12,967 nucleotides of DNA from SVQP01 sp045603085 (GCA_045603085.1 JAZULL010000052.1:1-12967); one strand, 5' to 3'. Shown: positions 1-8,435, numbered from the stretch's first letter. A program made the numbers and translations. Notes: generated by a model from the letters alone, not told the origin.

Positions 1-696
1 AAGCCCATCAAGGCCAAGACGGTGGGGCAAAAGCAGTACGTTGAAGCCATCCGTAAAAACACCGTCATTTTAGGTGTCGGCCCTGCGGGTACGGGAAAGA
101 CCTTCCTCGCCGTAGCCATGGCGGTCAAGGCGCTTCGTGACCGTCAGGTCTCGCGCATCATTCTGACCCGCCCTGCCATTGAGGCGGGCGAGAAGCTGGG
201 CTTTTTGCCGGGCGATTTGCAAAGCAAGATCGATCCTTATCTGCGCCCGCTGTACGACGCGCTGTTCGAAATGATGGGCCCCGAAAATTATCAGCGGCAG
301 GTGGAAAAGGGCATTATCGAGGTAGCACCTCTGGCATACATGCGCGGACGTACTCTTGATGATTCGTTTATTATTCTGGACGAAGCCCAGAACGCCACCC
401 CCGAGCAAATGAAAATGTTCCTGACCCGTCTTGGATTCCGCTCCAAGATGGTGGTCACGGGTGACCTGACCCAGACCGACCTGCCCTCGGGGCAGAAGTC
501 GGGTCTTGCCGCGGCGGTCAAGATTCTGGACGGCATTGAGGACATCGCCCTGCACAGATTTACCGAAAAGGACGTTGTCCGTCACAAGCTGGTGCAAAAG
601 ATCATTCTGGCATACGAAAAATACGAGCGCGAAAAGCCTGAAAGCCGCTCCAAGGACAGAAAATACCACTATAAAAGAGAGGACGTACAAAAATGA
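1..696 (+). CDS. phoH: PhoH family ATPase, 5' truncated (PhoH/PhoL-like)
   Basis: The reading frame is open from base 1, and the first residues (KPIKAKTVGQKQYV) already match the interior of PhoH-like proteins. The gene therefore begins before the window, and the in-frame GTG at 22 is not its start. Of the protein, 231 residues are visible; full family members run to roughly 310-330, so about the first 90 are missing. Visible residues 27-34 are the Walker A loop GPAGTGKT. Residues 127-128 (DE of ILDEAQNA) are Walker B. The family signature VVTGDLTQTDLP follows. PhoH-like proteins are cytoplasmic P-loop ATPases linked to RNA metabolism, with proposed RNA helicase activity, and in many bacteria they sit directly beside ybeY, as here. 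The stop codon overlaps the ybeY start (ATGA), which implies translational coupling. The family assignment is secure; the exact biochemical role is less so. Confidence 0.95.
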   Translation, partial: KPIKAKTVGQKQYVEAIRKNTVILGVGPAGTGKTFLAVAMAVKALRDRQVSRIILTRPAIEAGEKLGFLPGDLQSKIDPYLRPLYDALFEMMGPENYQRQVEKGIIEVAPLAYMRGRTLDDSFIILDEAQNATPEQMKMFLTRLGFRSKMVVTGDLTQTDLPSGQKSGLAAAVKILDGIEDIALHRFTEKDVVRHKLVQKIILAYEKYEREKPESRSKDRKYHYKREDVQK

Positions 697-1193
697 GACG
701 TAAAATGCTGCTCAAGATCTATTTTGAAAACGAGCAGGAGCTGCTGCCCGTGACCTATAAGCTCAAGATCCTTCTGCGCCGTGCCATTGAGGCTACGCTG
801 GACTACGAGCAGTTTTTCAACGGCTGTGAGGTCTCCCTGACCTTCACCGACAATGCGGGCATCCGCGAGCTCAACAGCAAGTTCAGACAGATCGACCGCG
901 AGACCGACGTGCTGTCCTTCCCGCTGTTTGATTACGAGGGCGAAGCGGACGAGCCGGTGCTGGATGAGATCCGCAATAACCTTGGCGATATCGTCATTTC
1001 CCTGGAAAAGGCGCAGGCGCAGGCTGAGGAGTACGGACATTCATACGAGCGAGAGGTGGCATTCCTTTGCGTGCACTCCATGCTGCACCTGCTGGGCTAC
1101 GACCACGAGAGAAGCCAAGAGGACGACACCGATATGAGACACAGACAATCCGAGATCATGAAGCTGCTTGGATTGGAGGTACATAACGCATGA
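693..1193 (+). CDS. ybeY: Endoribonuclease YbeY (rRNA maturation factor)
   Basis: This is a 166-residue protein, the usual size for YbeY. The zinc-binding signature is complete: H128, H132 and H138 in HSMLHLLGYDH, the H-x3-H-x5-H pattern of the family. YbeY is a metal-dependent single-strand endoribonuclease involved in 16S rRNA 3'-end maturation and ribosome quality control, and it works with Era. The ATG at 693 is preferred because AGAGAGGA (676-683) lies nine bases upstream and because it overlaps the phoH stop. An ATG four codons later (705) is a weaker alternative. The 3' end overlaps the next gene by ATGA. The flanking genes, phoH upstream and era two genes downstream, are the classic partners. 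In many Firmicutes a diacylglycerol kinase gene and cdd lie between ybeY and era; here a small membrane protein gene occupies that space. Confidence 0.96.
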   Translation: MRRKMLLKIYFENEQELLPVTYKLKILLRRAIEATLDYEQFFNGCEVSLTFTDNAGIRELNSKFRQIDRETDVLSFPLFDYEGEADEPVLDEIRNNLGDIVISLEKAQAQAEEYGHSYEREVAFLCVHSMLHLLGYDHERSQEDDTDMRHRQSEIMKLLGLEVHNA

Positions 1194-1726
1194 TGGACGA
1201 CCGCGAGCCCGAAAAGAGAGAAAACCCCTACAAAAAGCAAAACCCCTATAAAAAACAGCCAAAGCAGGACGTCCCACCCGAACAGCAGACCGCGGGTAAG
1301 ACAGAAACGTTTGTCACCCGCAACGTCAAGCTGATCACCTTTATCGTCTGCGTTGCCGTGTTTCTGACCTTCCTTGGCCCCTTGAGCGTGTGGCGCATCT
1401 CGGAGCTGGTCAAGGAAAAGCAGGAGCAGGAAATTGCCGAGGACTGTATCCCCTTGGGGGCTGTGTACGTCATTGCCGATAAGGGAGCCCATGCCTCCTG
1501 GAACGATTTTTCAAAGTATTCCAAGGAGGTGCTGAGCTTTGAAGACGGCTTTGTCGTATGGAATCTGGACGTCAAGGATCAGCAGTACATGGTGCAGGTC
1601 GGTGGCCCGGGAACGGCTCTGCCGCCCGAGTACGTCCGATTTTACGACATGAACACCGGCGACTACATCGATATGCTGACCGAGGACGTAAGAGCCTTTG
1701 TCGAGCAGGGAAAAACAACCGAATAA
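1190..1726 (+). CDS. Hypothetical single-pass membrane protein
   Basis: I do not recognise this 178-residue protein. It has three parts. The N-terminus (residues 1-45) is charged and Lys/Gln/Pro-rich, with a perfect tandem repeat NPYKKQ-NPYKKQ at residues 12-23. One transmembrane segment lies at about residues 48-67. The C-terminal domain (about 75-178) is compact and contains LGAVYVIAD and aromatic stretches. The positive charge before the membrane segment predicts a cytoplasmic N-terminus and an external C-terminal domain. The start is ATG 1190 or ATG 1193; both follow GGAGGT at 1175-1180, and the first overlaps the ybeY stop. The gene ends 16 bases before era. Its position between ybeY and era suggests co-expression with ribosome biogenesis genes but does not show a function. 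It could be lineage-specific. Confidence 0.85.
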   Translation: MMDDREPEKRENPYKKQNPYKKQPKQDVPPEQQTAGKTETFVTRNVKLITFIVCVAVFLTFLGPLSVWRISELVKEKQEQEIAEDCIPLGAVYVIADKGAHASWNDFSKYSKEVLSFEDGFVVWNLDVKDQQYMVQVGGPGTALPPEYVRFYDMNTGDYIDMLTEDVRAFVEQGKTTE

Positions 1727-1742
1727 AAAAGGAATTTACAAT

Positions 1743-2627
1743 ATGAGAAAAACAGGATTTATTGCAATCGTGGGCAGACCCAACGTGGGAAAGTCCACTC
1801 TGCTTAACGCCATTCTGGGCGAAAAGGTGGCCATCGTGTCCTCCAAGCCGCAGACCACCCGTAACCGCATCACCGGTATTCACACCGTGGGCGAGGATCA
1901 GTACGTGTTTATCGACACCCCCGGCATCCACCGTCCCCAGAACGAGCTGGGCGACTACATGGTCAAGGAGGCCAACAGCACCATGTATGAGGCGGACGCC
2001 GTGATCATGGTGGTGGACACCGGCAAGGAGATCACCCGCGTGGAGGAGGATATCATCACCTATCTCAAGAGAAGCGGCGTGCCCTGCGTGCTGGCGCTCA
2101 ACAAGATCGATATGTATAACCGCGAGATCATCGCCAAGACCATTGCGGCTTATGCGGACAAGCATTCCTTCTCGGCCGTCGTGCCGATCTGCGCCAAGAA
2201 CGGCAAGGGTGTAAAGGAAGTGCTCGATGAGTGCAAGCCCTTCCTCTCGGAATCCCCCTGGTATTTCCCCGAGGATATTGCTACCGACCAGCCCGAGCGA
2301 CAGGTTGCCGCCGAGCTGATCCGCGAGAAGCTTTTGCGCACGCTCAACAAGGAGGTGCCGCACGGCATTGCGGTCGTTATTGAAAAATTCGAGGACACCC
2401 GCACGCTGGTCAGCATTTACGCCACCATTTACTGTGAAAAGGCCTCTCATAAGGGCATTATCATTGGTAAGAACGGTGAGGAGCTCAAGAGAGTCAGCAC
2501 CTATGCCAGAGAGGATCTTGAGGCTCTGCTGGGCACCAAGGTATATCTGAATCTGTGGGTCAAGGTCAAGGAGAACTGGCGCGAGAGTGCCGCCGCGGTC
2601 TCCAACTTCGGCTATAAGCCCGAATAA
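1743..2627 (+). CDS. era: GTPase Era
   Basis: The product has 294 residues, normal for Era. All GTPase motifs are visible: G1 GRPNVGKST (11-19), the G2 region with TTRNR (38-42), G3 DTPG (58-61), G4 NKID (120-123) and G5 CAK (150-152). A C-terminal KH RNA-binding domain carries IIIGKNGEELKR. Era binds the 3' end of 16S rRNA and acts as a checkpoint in 30S subunit assembly, at the inner face of the membrane or in the cytoplasm. ATG 1743 is chosen because AAAAAAGGA (1725-1733) precedes it by nine bases and MRKTGFIAIVGRP matches the family N-terminus. An open frame extends further upstream but overlaps the previous gene and has no ribosome binding site. The G5 motif has Cys where Ser is usual, which is probably tolerated. 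Confidence 0.97.
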   Translation: MRKTGFIAIVGRPNVGKSTLLNAILGEKVAIVSSKPQTTRNRITGIHTVGEDQYVFIDTPGIHRPQNELGDYMVKEANSTMYEADAVIMVVDTGKEITRVEEDIITYLKRSGVPCVLALNKIDMYNREIIAKTIAAYADKHSFSAVVPICAKNGKGVKEVLDECKPFLSESPWYFPEDIATDQPERQVAAELIREKLLRTLNKEVPHGIAVVIEKFEDTRTLVSIYATIYCEKASHKGIIIGKNGEELKRVSTYAREDLEALLGTKVYLNLWVKVKENWRESAAAVSNFGYKPE

Positions 2628-2669
2628 TCAACGTCACACTGAAATTTATCTAAGAAAGGAGAGCAGGTC

Positions 2670-3491
2670 ATGCAAATGAGTACCGACGGACTGGTCACGC
2701 GTGTGGTCAACACGGGCGATCACGACAAGCTGTTGCAGGTTCTGACCGCCGACCGCGGCAGAATTCCGGTCATGGTCAAGGGTGGAAAATCACTCAGAAG
2801 CCCGGGCATGGCGTGCTCTCAGCTGTTTACCTACGGCAATTTCGAGCTGTACCGCAAGGGCGACTTTTATTGGCTGCGGCAGGGAAGCGTGCTCAACGCA
2901 TTTTACGAGCTCTCTGCCGATATTACGCGCATGAGCCTTGGCGTATATCTCTGTGACGTGGCCAACGAGCTTTCCGACCGCGATGAGCCCGCCGAGGAGC
3001 TGCTTCGCATGCTGCTCAATTCTCTTTACTTAATCGGCAGGGAAAAGAAGCCGCAGGAGCTTGTCAAGGGCGTGTTTGAGCTTCGTGCCGCCGCTATTTC
3101 GGGTTATCTGCCCGAGCTGGACGCCTGCTGTCGCTGCGGCAGTATCGACGAGCGACTCAATTATCTCGACGTCATGAACGGACGGCTGCTGTGCGCCGAG
3201 TGTCTCTCCCGCCGGTCCAGGCAGGTCCGCACGCCTTTTGTTGGCGCAGACGCGGACGGCGACCGCGAAAAGAGTGTACTGTGCGCCATGACCCCCGCGG
3301 TTACGGCGGCCGTGCGCTACGTTTTACATGCATCCCCCGAGCGCATTTTCTCGTTTGAGCTGTCCGATCCTGAGGACGTCACCGAATTTGCAAGGAGCGC
3401 GCAGACCTATCTGCTTAACCATCTTGGCCGTGGCTTTGACTCGCTGGATTTTTACGAATCGGTCAAGCCCAAGGGAGGCGCGCATGGATAA
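2670..3491 (+). CDS. recO: DNA repair protein RecO
   Basis: This 273-residue protein has the RecO layout. The N-terminal OB fold is at about 1-80, with GLVTRVV...LLQVLTADRGRIPVMVKGGKS. The rest is a helical domain containing a zinc-binding cluster formed by C153, C156, C175 and C178 (CxxC...CxxC). RecO helps load RecA on SSB-coated single-stranded DNA with RecR and anneals complementary strands, in RecF-pathway gap repair. The start at 2670 follows AAAGGAG (2655-2661) by eight bases; a second ATG two codons on (2676) is possible. The gene lies 42 bases after era, the usual Firmicute order, and overlaps the next gene by eight bases. The residue after GD in the first strand is His rather than the more common Glu, a minor variation. 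Confidence 0.95.
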   Translation: MQMSTDGLVTRVVNTGDHDKLLQVLTADRGRIPVMVKGGKSLRSPGMACSQLFTYGNFELYRKGDFYWLRQGSVLNAFYELSADITRMSLGVYLCDVANELSDRDEPAEELLRMLLNSLYLIGREKKPQELVKGVFELRAAAISGYLPELDACCRCGSIDERLNYLDVMNGRLLCAECLSRRSRQVRTPFVGADADGDREKSVLCAMTPAVTAAVRYVLHASPERIFSFELSDPEDVTEFARSAQTYLLNHLGRGFDSLDFYESVKPKGGAHG

Positions 3492-4890
3492 AAACAAAAT
3501 CTCAGAAATGCTGGACGGTGTGGACAAGTACCCCTTGCACATGCCGGGGCATAAACGAAACACCTCCCTTGTGGGAAGTGATTTTCCATACCACCGCGAC
3601 ATCACCGAGATCTCGGGCAGTGACAATTTGCACGATATGAGCGGTGTGATCTTGGAGGAATGCAACCGCGCCGCAAGCCTTTGGGGAGCGGCGGGTGCGC
3701 ATATTTTGGTGGGCGGCTCCACCTGCGGCCTGCTGGCCGCCATCCGTGCGTACGGCGGGCATGACCGCTCTGTCGTAGTGGCGCGGAATTCTCACCGGTC
3801 CGTCTATAACGGCATCGAGCTTTGTCGCTTGAGACCGACCTATCTGTATCCCGAAATTGATGCAAGCAGCGGCATCTGTAAGGGCATTTTGCCCGCGCAG
3901 GTTGATCGCGCGCTGGCCGATGCACCCGACGCCAAGCTTGTCATTGTCACAAGCCCGACATACGAGGGTGTGATCAGCGATATTGCGGGTATTGCAAGCG
4001 TGGTACATGCAAGAGGTGCGATATTGCTGGTGGACGCCGCACACGGCGCACACCTCGGACTTGGCAATTTCGCACCGCACCCCGTTACACTCGGTGCGGA
4101 CGTGACCATCTGTTCGCTGCACAAAACCCTGCCCGCACCTACCCAAACCGCACTTGCACTGGTGGGTACGTGCTGTCCCGATCCCGCGGCACTGGCCACC
4201 CAGCTGGCCGTGTTCCAGACCTCCAGCCCCTCCTATATTTTGATGGAGGAGTCTGCCCGTTGCATCCGGCTGATGGAGCAAAAGGGAACAGAACTGACCG
4301 AAGTCTGGCTTTCCCGCTTGGCCGCCTTTGAGCGCGCCGTATCGGGGCTTGCGCATCTGCGTCTTTTGTTCCGCGGCCAATTGCCGAGCGGTATCCGGGG
4401 CTATGATCCCGGCAAGCTGATTATCAGCACCCGCGGCACGTCGCTGACGGGGCGCGCGCTGGCCGATATTCTGCGAAATCATTACAATATTGAAATAGAA
4501 ATGGCGGCGAGTGACTACGTCATTGCCATGACCTCGCTTGCCGACACCTCCGAGGGGCTTGATCGCTTTGCGCGCGCCCTTTGCGAGATCGATGCGGGTC
4601 TTTGCGTATGCGAGTCGAAGGGTATTTTGACCTTGCCCGCCCTGCATAGCGTGTACGCCCCTTGGCAGGCGGTCGATCTGCCGAGCACGTCCTTGCCTCT
4701 TGTGAGTGCGGACGGCTACGTTGCCGCCGAGTACGTGTGGGCATATCCGCCCGGCATTCCGCTTGTCGTACCGGGTGAGTACGTGGACGACGCGCTGCTA
4801 TCAGCCCTTGCCGACATGCAAGATCGGGGAACAGAGCTGCACAGCACAAGCGGTGGCATGCCCCAAACCATTCTTGTTATTGAGGAATGA
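3484..4890 (+). CDS. PLP-dependent Orn/Lys/Arg decarboxylase family protein
   Basis: This 468-residue protein is of the short Gram-positive type (compare YaaO/SpeA-like proteins). Visible motifs in order are PLHMPGHKRN (17-26), DITEISGSDNLH, the small-residue turn GGSTCG, VDAAHGAH with D184 expected to contact the PLP ring nitrogen, and SLHKTLPAPTQTA with K214 as the PLP Schiff-base lysine. The C-terminus ends in the usual domain, with PPGIPLVVPGE. The family decarboxylates lysine, arginine or ornithine to diamines or agmatine; the substrate cannot be read from sequence. VDAAHGAH replaces the more frequent VDEAHGAH. ATG 3484 is chosen because GGGAGG (3473-3478) sits just before it and the protein starts like its relatives; an upstream in-frame extension to 3328 lies entirely inside recO and is rejected. 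The eight-base overlap with recO suggests coupling. Confidence 0.9.
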   Translation: MDKNKISEMLDGVDKYPLHMPGHKRNTSLVGSDFPYHRDITEISGSDNLHDMSGVILEECNRAASLWGAAGAHILVGGSTCGLLAAIRAYGGHDRSVVVARNSHRSVYNGIELCRLRPTYLYPEIDASSGICKGILPAQVDRALADAPDAKLVIVTSPTYEGVISDIAGIASVVHARGAILLVDAAHGAHLGLGNFAPHPVTLGADVTICSLHKTLPAPTQTALALVGTCCPDPAALATQLAVFQTSSPSYILMEESARCIRLMEQKGTELTEVWLSRLAAFERAVSGLAHLRLLFRGQLPSGIRGYDPGKLIISTRGTSLTGRALADILRNHYNIEIEMAASDYVIAMTSLADTSEGLDRFARALCEIDAGLCVCESKGILTLPALHSVYAPWQAVDLPSTSLPLVSADGYVAAEYVWAYPPGIPLVVPGEYVDDALLSALADMQDRGTELHSTSGGMPQTILVIEE

Positions 4891-4892
4891 TT

Positions 4893-5960
4893 ATGAGCAA
4901 TTTACATTTCCACTATGATTTTGTACCGGGTGAGATACTGGATCCCGCAACCTCTGCACATCGCATCGCGCTGATGAAATCAGCAGGGGTAAAGACGGTA
5001 TGGCTGGACGTGTACGCCTACGGTAACCGCCTTGCCACACCCGAACAGATCCGAGAGGCCAAGGCTCTGCTGGAGAGCCACAACTTTACCGTGCAGGCTC
5101 TCACCGTGCCCGTGGGACACGGCGGTGCGGCCTTGTCGGGTGATGCGGGAGACCCCGGTGTCCCCGCGCATTGGCGGCTTCGCCAAAGCCCCGAGGGTGT
5201 GTCCTTGCCGTATCTTTCCTGCATCAGAGATAAGACTATGATCAAGGAAAGCCGTGAGGTGGCAGAGGAGCTGTACGCGCTGGGCTTTACCGAGCTGTTT
5301 TACGATGACGATCTGCGCGTCGGCCATTGGGGACAGGCTCTGCGGGGCTGCTGCTGTCCCGATTGCATGCGCGCGTTTTATGAAAAATATCCGCAATACG
5401 CCCATCTGTCCGCCCCCGATATCTTTGCCACGGCTATCGAGGGGGACCCGCTTTGGAACGCTTGGTGTGACGTGCAATGCGATGCCGTGCTGGAGTTTAT
5501 GAAAGAGACCGTGCCAAAGGGTATGACGCCCGGCATTATGGTCATGCACAACGGCGACTGCCGCCACGGTGTGGATATCCTGCGCATCAAGGCCGCGTTT
5601 GATCGCGTGCTGTTTCGCGTGGGCGAGGGACATTTTGAGGACGCGTCCTTTACCCGCCCCACGGCCGAGAGCGAGATCCTGCATTCCGTACTTTCGCACC
5701 TTGCAAAGATCGGCAGCACCGAGCATGCATTCAGCGAATCCACCGTCTATCCCGAAAACGCACTCACGCCCGAAAATTTGGTGCAAAAGCTGCGCCTTGA
5801 GGTGCGCGCGGGCTTGCGCAATATCTTTTTGATGAGTGGATTTTTCTTCCTCTCCGACCCTTACTGGCAAGCCATTGCCGCCGCGCGTCCTGCGCTGGAG
5901 GCTCTTGTCGAGAGCACACCGCCTATTCCCGAGAAAAAAACTTTTATTTGGCAAATATAA
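4893..5960 (+). CDS. Putative TIM-barrel / glycoside hydrolase-like protein
   Basis: This is a 355-residue cytoplasmic protein without a signal peptide. I cannot name its family firmly. Alternating strand and helix segments look like a (beta/alpha)8 barrel: VKTVWLDVYAYG near the start, FTVQALTVPVGHGG, FTELFYDDDLR (D138-D140), GITPG-like turns, GIMVMHNGD and NIFLMSGFFF. A cysteine cluster, C153-C154-C155-PD-C158 followed by F, resembles the CxCxxC-x3-F element near the active site of several uncharacterised glycosidase-like barrels. The acidic DDD before it would suit catalytic or metal-binding residues; that is inference. The start at 4893 is preferred over ATG 4887 because GAGGA (4882-4886) would abut the earlier codon. 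It begins two bases after the decarboxylase stop and ends 21 bases before cotH, so it is probably co-transcribed with both. It may act on a carbohydrate. Confidence 0.8.
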   Translation: MSNLHFHYDFVPGEILDPATSAHRIALMKSAGVKTVWLDVYAYGNRLATPEQIREAKALLESHNFTVQALTVPVGHGGAALSGDAGDPGVPAHWRLRQSPEGVSLPYLSCIRDKTMIKESREVAEELYALGFTELFYDDDLRVGHWGQALRGCCCPDCMRAFYEKYPQYAHLSAPDIFATAIEGDPLWNAWCDVQCDAVLEFMKETVPKGMTPGIMVMHNGDCRHGVDILRIKAAFDRVLFRVGEGHFEDASFTRPTAESEILHSVLSHLAKIGSTEHAFSESTVYPENALTPENLVQKLRLEVRAGLRNIFLMSGFFFLSDPYWQAIAAARPALEALVESTPPIPEKKTFIWQI

Positions 5961-5981
5961 ACTTGATTATGGAGGACCGAT

Positions 5982-8435
5982 ATGAAACCGATCCGAAATA
6001 AAATACACCTTTTATGCGGCCTTTTGGCACTGTGCCTGCTGCTTGGCGCATGCTCGGGGCAAACCCTGCCCGGCGAGGATTCCACCGAGAATTCCACCAC
6101 CGAGGAGCAGACCTCCTTTGCCCCGGCACCCGAGGGAGAGTATCCCACAGCCGACGATCTGGATAAAACCGCTGATTTTTCCAAGCTGATCATCTCGTCG
6201 GTCTATGCGGGCGGCACGTCCAAGACAGCTCCCGTGGGTCACAGCTACGTCTGTCTGTATAATACGGGCAAGGTCGACCTGCCTGTGCAGGGTCTTGCCG
6301 TGTATTTCTGCGGCGGCGACTACGTATGGCGCGAGTACGCCATCCCGTACGGTGCGACGGTTCCCGCAGGCGGCTATTATCTGTTGCTCGGTCACCAAAC
6401 CGGTACACAGCTTGAAAAGACCGTGTTTTCTACCGAGCAGGCTGACGCCATCAGGCAGGACATGCTGCTGGTGGCAGACGGCATGCGTCTGGCTATCGCA
6501 CCCGTGGGAACACAGCTTGCCAACAACGTTCCGATGGCAACCCAGAGCGGTCTTGTGGACTATCTTTCGGCACATTCGCTGGATGCGGGTGATGCCAGAC
6601 ACTACTTTGGCGGCGCATCCAAGAACACGTTGATCCGCCGCGATGCCGACTCCTGCTATGCACCCTTTGACGTGATCGATCTGACGCAGGCCTCCTTTAC
6701 GCTGCTGGGGCAGATCCGCCCGCAAACGAGTAAGGGCGACGTCAATACTGCCGTGCATTCGCTCCTTCCCGAGGTGGTATTCTCGCACGTCAGCGGCTTT
6801 TACGACGAACAATTCTCGCTTACCATGAGAGCCCCCGAGGGATATACGATTTATTATACCGTCAACAGCGCAGACCCCCGTACCACGCTGGCCACCAAAT
6901 ACACAGAGCCCATCCCTATGACCGATACCACCGAAATGGCTTGGGGCGAGCTGACGCAGAACGCCGTGCTGGCCATGGGAAATACACTCTCGCCCAACGT
7001 GCTCTCGCAGATGGGCGCATGGACGGTGCGTGCTTATGCCACCAACGGCAAGGATACCACCGACGTGACCACGCAGACCTATTTTGTGGGGGAGGATATC
7101 CGCGCAAACGAGCTTGACGTATTCTGTCTTGCCGTACAGCCCGACGACTTTATCAGCACCAATGCCGACGGCAAGAACATCTATATGAATTACAGCGAGG
7201 GGCACGAGCGTATTCAGGCCTATATGGAGTATTTCACGGGCGACGCCTGCGAATTTTCCTCATGGGTCGAGATCGCGCTCAACGGCAAGGGCTCACTCGG
7301 TATGACCGAAAAATCCTTCCGTATTCTGTTCCGCGAGAACGCCAACCCCGAGGTTTCCGAGAACCTGAACGCCTTCAGCCATAACATTTTCGGCGAGTAT
7401 GCCACGCCAAATGCGGCAGGGGATGACACCATCTACTATCGCAGACTGCTGCTTCGTAACGGCGGTGGTGATAACTCGGGCTGTACCATCTCGCGCTCGC
7501 ATATCGGTGACGCATATATCGCCCGCCTTGACTCGCTCTTGCATGCCGAAACCATGGCGTATAAGCCTGTGTTTGTGTTTATCAACGGCGAATTCTGGGG
7601 CATCTATAATGCCCGCGAGAGATTTGACGAAAAGTATTTCGAAACCGTGTACGGTGTGCCCGAAGAGGATCTTGCCGTGCTGGAATGTCCCTATCCCATT
7701 CCTTACGTCAAGTTTGAGTATCTGCTGACGCACGGCTCACAAAGAGACGTGGATGAATTCAACGCGCTGTTCAAGTATGCTCAGCAGAACGATCTGTCCG
7801 ACCCCGAGCATTACAAGTACGTCTGCGACCGCGTGGACACCGATAATCTCATCGATTATTTCTGCGCGCAGATCTATCTCAATTGCACCGACTGGCCCAA
7901 TAACAACGTCAAGGTCTGGCGAAACAGCAACCCGAACAGCATTTCGGGGCAGGATACCAAGTGGCGCTTCTGCGTGGTGGATACCGACCATGGCGTTGGA
8001 TTGAATTCCTACGTGGATACCAACATTCTCGGTGCCGTAGGAGATGGATCCGTTATCGGCATGCTGATCAACGGTCTGATGGGCAATCCCGAGTTCCGCG
8101 AGCGATTCTTGATGCGATATATATGGGTCACCGAGGTATATTACGCACCCGATGCATCGGGGCCTATCCTCGAGGAGATCGTGGACACGGTCGCACCCGT
8201 CATGCAGCTGCAGCTTGACCGCTGGAAGTGCACCGACGGCACACCCACCCCCTATGACGGTGCAAGACCCTCGTGGATGTATTACATCAACGTCATCCGC
8301 GATTACATGGTGCGCCGCCCCGCTGTCGCAAAGCAGCAGTTCAAGGCGCATTTCGGCCTGTCTGAAGATGCATATCAGCGTCTTTTGCAAAAAGCCATCA
8401 CCGAATGGGGCGACCAAAGCCCACTGAAAAAATAA
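5982..8435 (+). CDS. CotH kinase family lipoprotein with lamin-tail-like domain
   Basis: This 817-residue exported protein starts with a lipoprotein signal peptide: Lys/Arg N-terminus, hydrophobic run 8-20, lipobox LGAC with C24 as the lipidated residue, then a Ser/Thr/Glu-rich linker. Residues about 70-150 resemble a lamin-tail domain (LIISSVYAGG, YVCLYNTGKVDL, VPAGGYYLLL). About 273-380 look like a chitobiase C-terminal/FN3-type fold (GYTIYYTVNSADP). About 400-760 form the CotH kinase domain: RLLLRNGGGDN (D497), FINGEFWGIYNARE (534-546) and CVVDTDHGVG with D667 and D669 as likely metal/nucleotide ligands. CotH of Bacillus phosphorylates spore coat proteins; larger CotH lipoproteins such as this one are surface proteins of unknown substrate. 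GGAGG (5971-5975) precedes ATG 5982 by six bases. No clear terminator follows. The kinase role is family knowledge; the target is unknown. Confidence 0.9.
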   Translation: MKPIRNKIHLLCGLLALCLLLGACSGQTLPGEDSTENSTTEEQTSFAPAPEGEYPTADDLDKTADFSKLIISSVYAGGTSKTAPVGHSYVCLYNTGKVDLPVQGLAVYFCGGDYVWREYAIPYGATVPAGGYYLLLGHQTGTQLEKTVFSTEQADAIRQDMLLVADGMRLAIAPVGTQLANNVPMATQSGLVDYLSAHSLDAGDARHYFGGASKNTLIRRDADSCYAPFDVIDLTQASFTLLGQIRPQTSKGDVNTAVHSLLPEVVFSHVSGFYDEQFSLTMRAPEGYTIYYTVNSADPRTTLATKYTEPIPMTDTTEMAWGELTQNAVLAMGNTLSPNVLSQMGAWTVRAYATNGKDTTDVTTQTYFVGEDIRANELDVFCLAVQPDDFISTNADGKNIYMNYSEGHERIQAYMEYFTGDACEFSSWVEIALNGKGSLGMTEKSFRILFRENANPEVSENLNAFSHNIFGEYATPNAAGDDTIYYRRLLLRNGGGDNSGCTISRSHIGDAYIARLDSLLHAETMAYKPVFVFINGEFWGIYNARERFDEKYFETVYGVPEEDLAVLECPYPIPYVKFEYLLTHGSQRDVDEFNALFKYAQQNDLSDPEHYKYVCDRVDTDNLIDYFCAQIYLNCTDWPNNNVKVWRNSNPNSISGQDTKWRFCVVDTDHGVGLNSYVDTNILGAVGDGSVIGMLINGLMGNPEFRERFLMRYIWVTEVYYAPDASGPILEEIVDTVAPVMQLQLDRWKCTDGTPTPYDGARPSWMYYINVIRDYMVRRPAVAKQQFKAHFGLSEDAYQRLLQKAITEWGDQSPLKK

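Noticed and set aside
1698..1742. Earlier in-frame start for era
   Set aside because: It would overlap the preceding gene and has no ribosome binding site; MRKTGFIAIVGRP from 1743 is the normal Era start.
3328..3483. In-frame N-terminal extension of the decarboxylase gene
   Set aside because: It lies inside recO, lacks a ribosome binding site and does not resemble the family; ATG 3484 with GGGAGG before it gives the usual N-terminus.
6012..7205. Long minus-strand open frame opposite the CotH gene
   Set aside because: It is a shadow of the coding strand; the + strand product has a signal peptide and CotH motifs, while the minus-strand product shows no domain.
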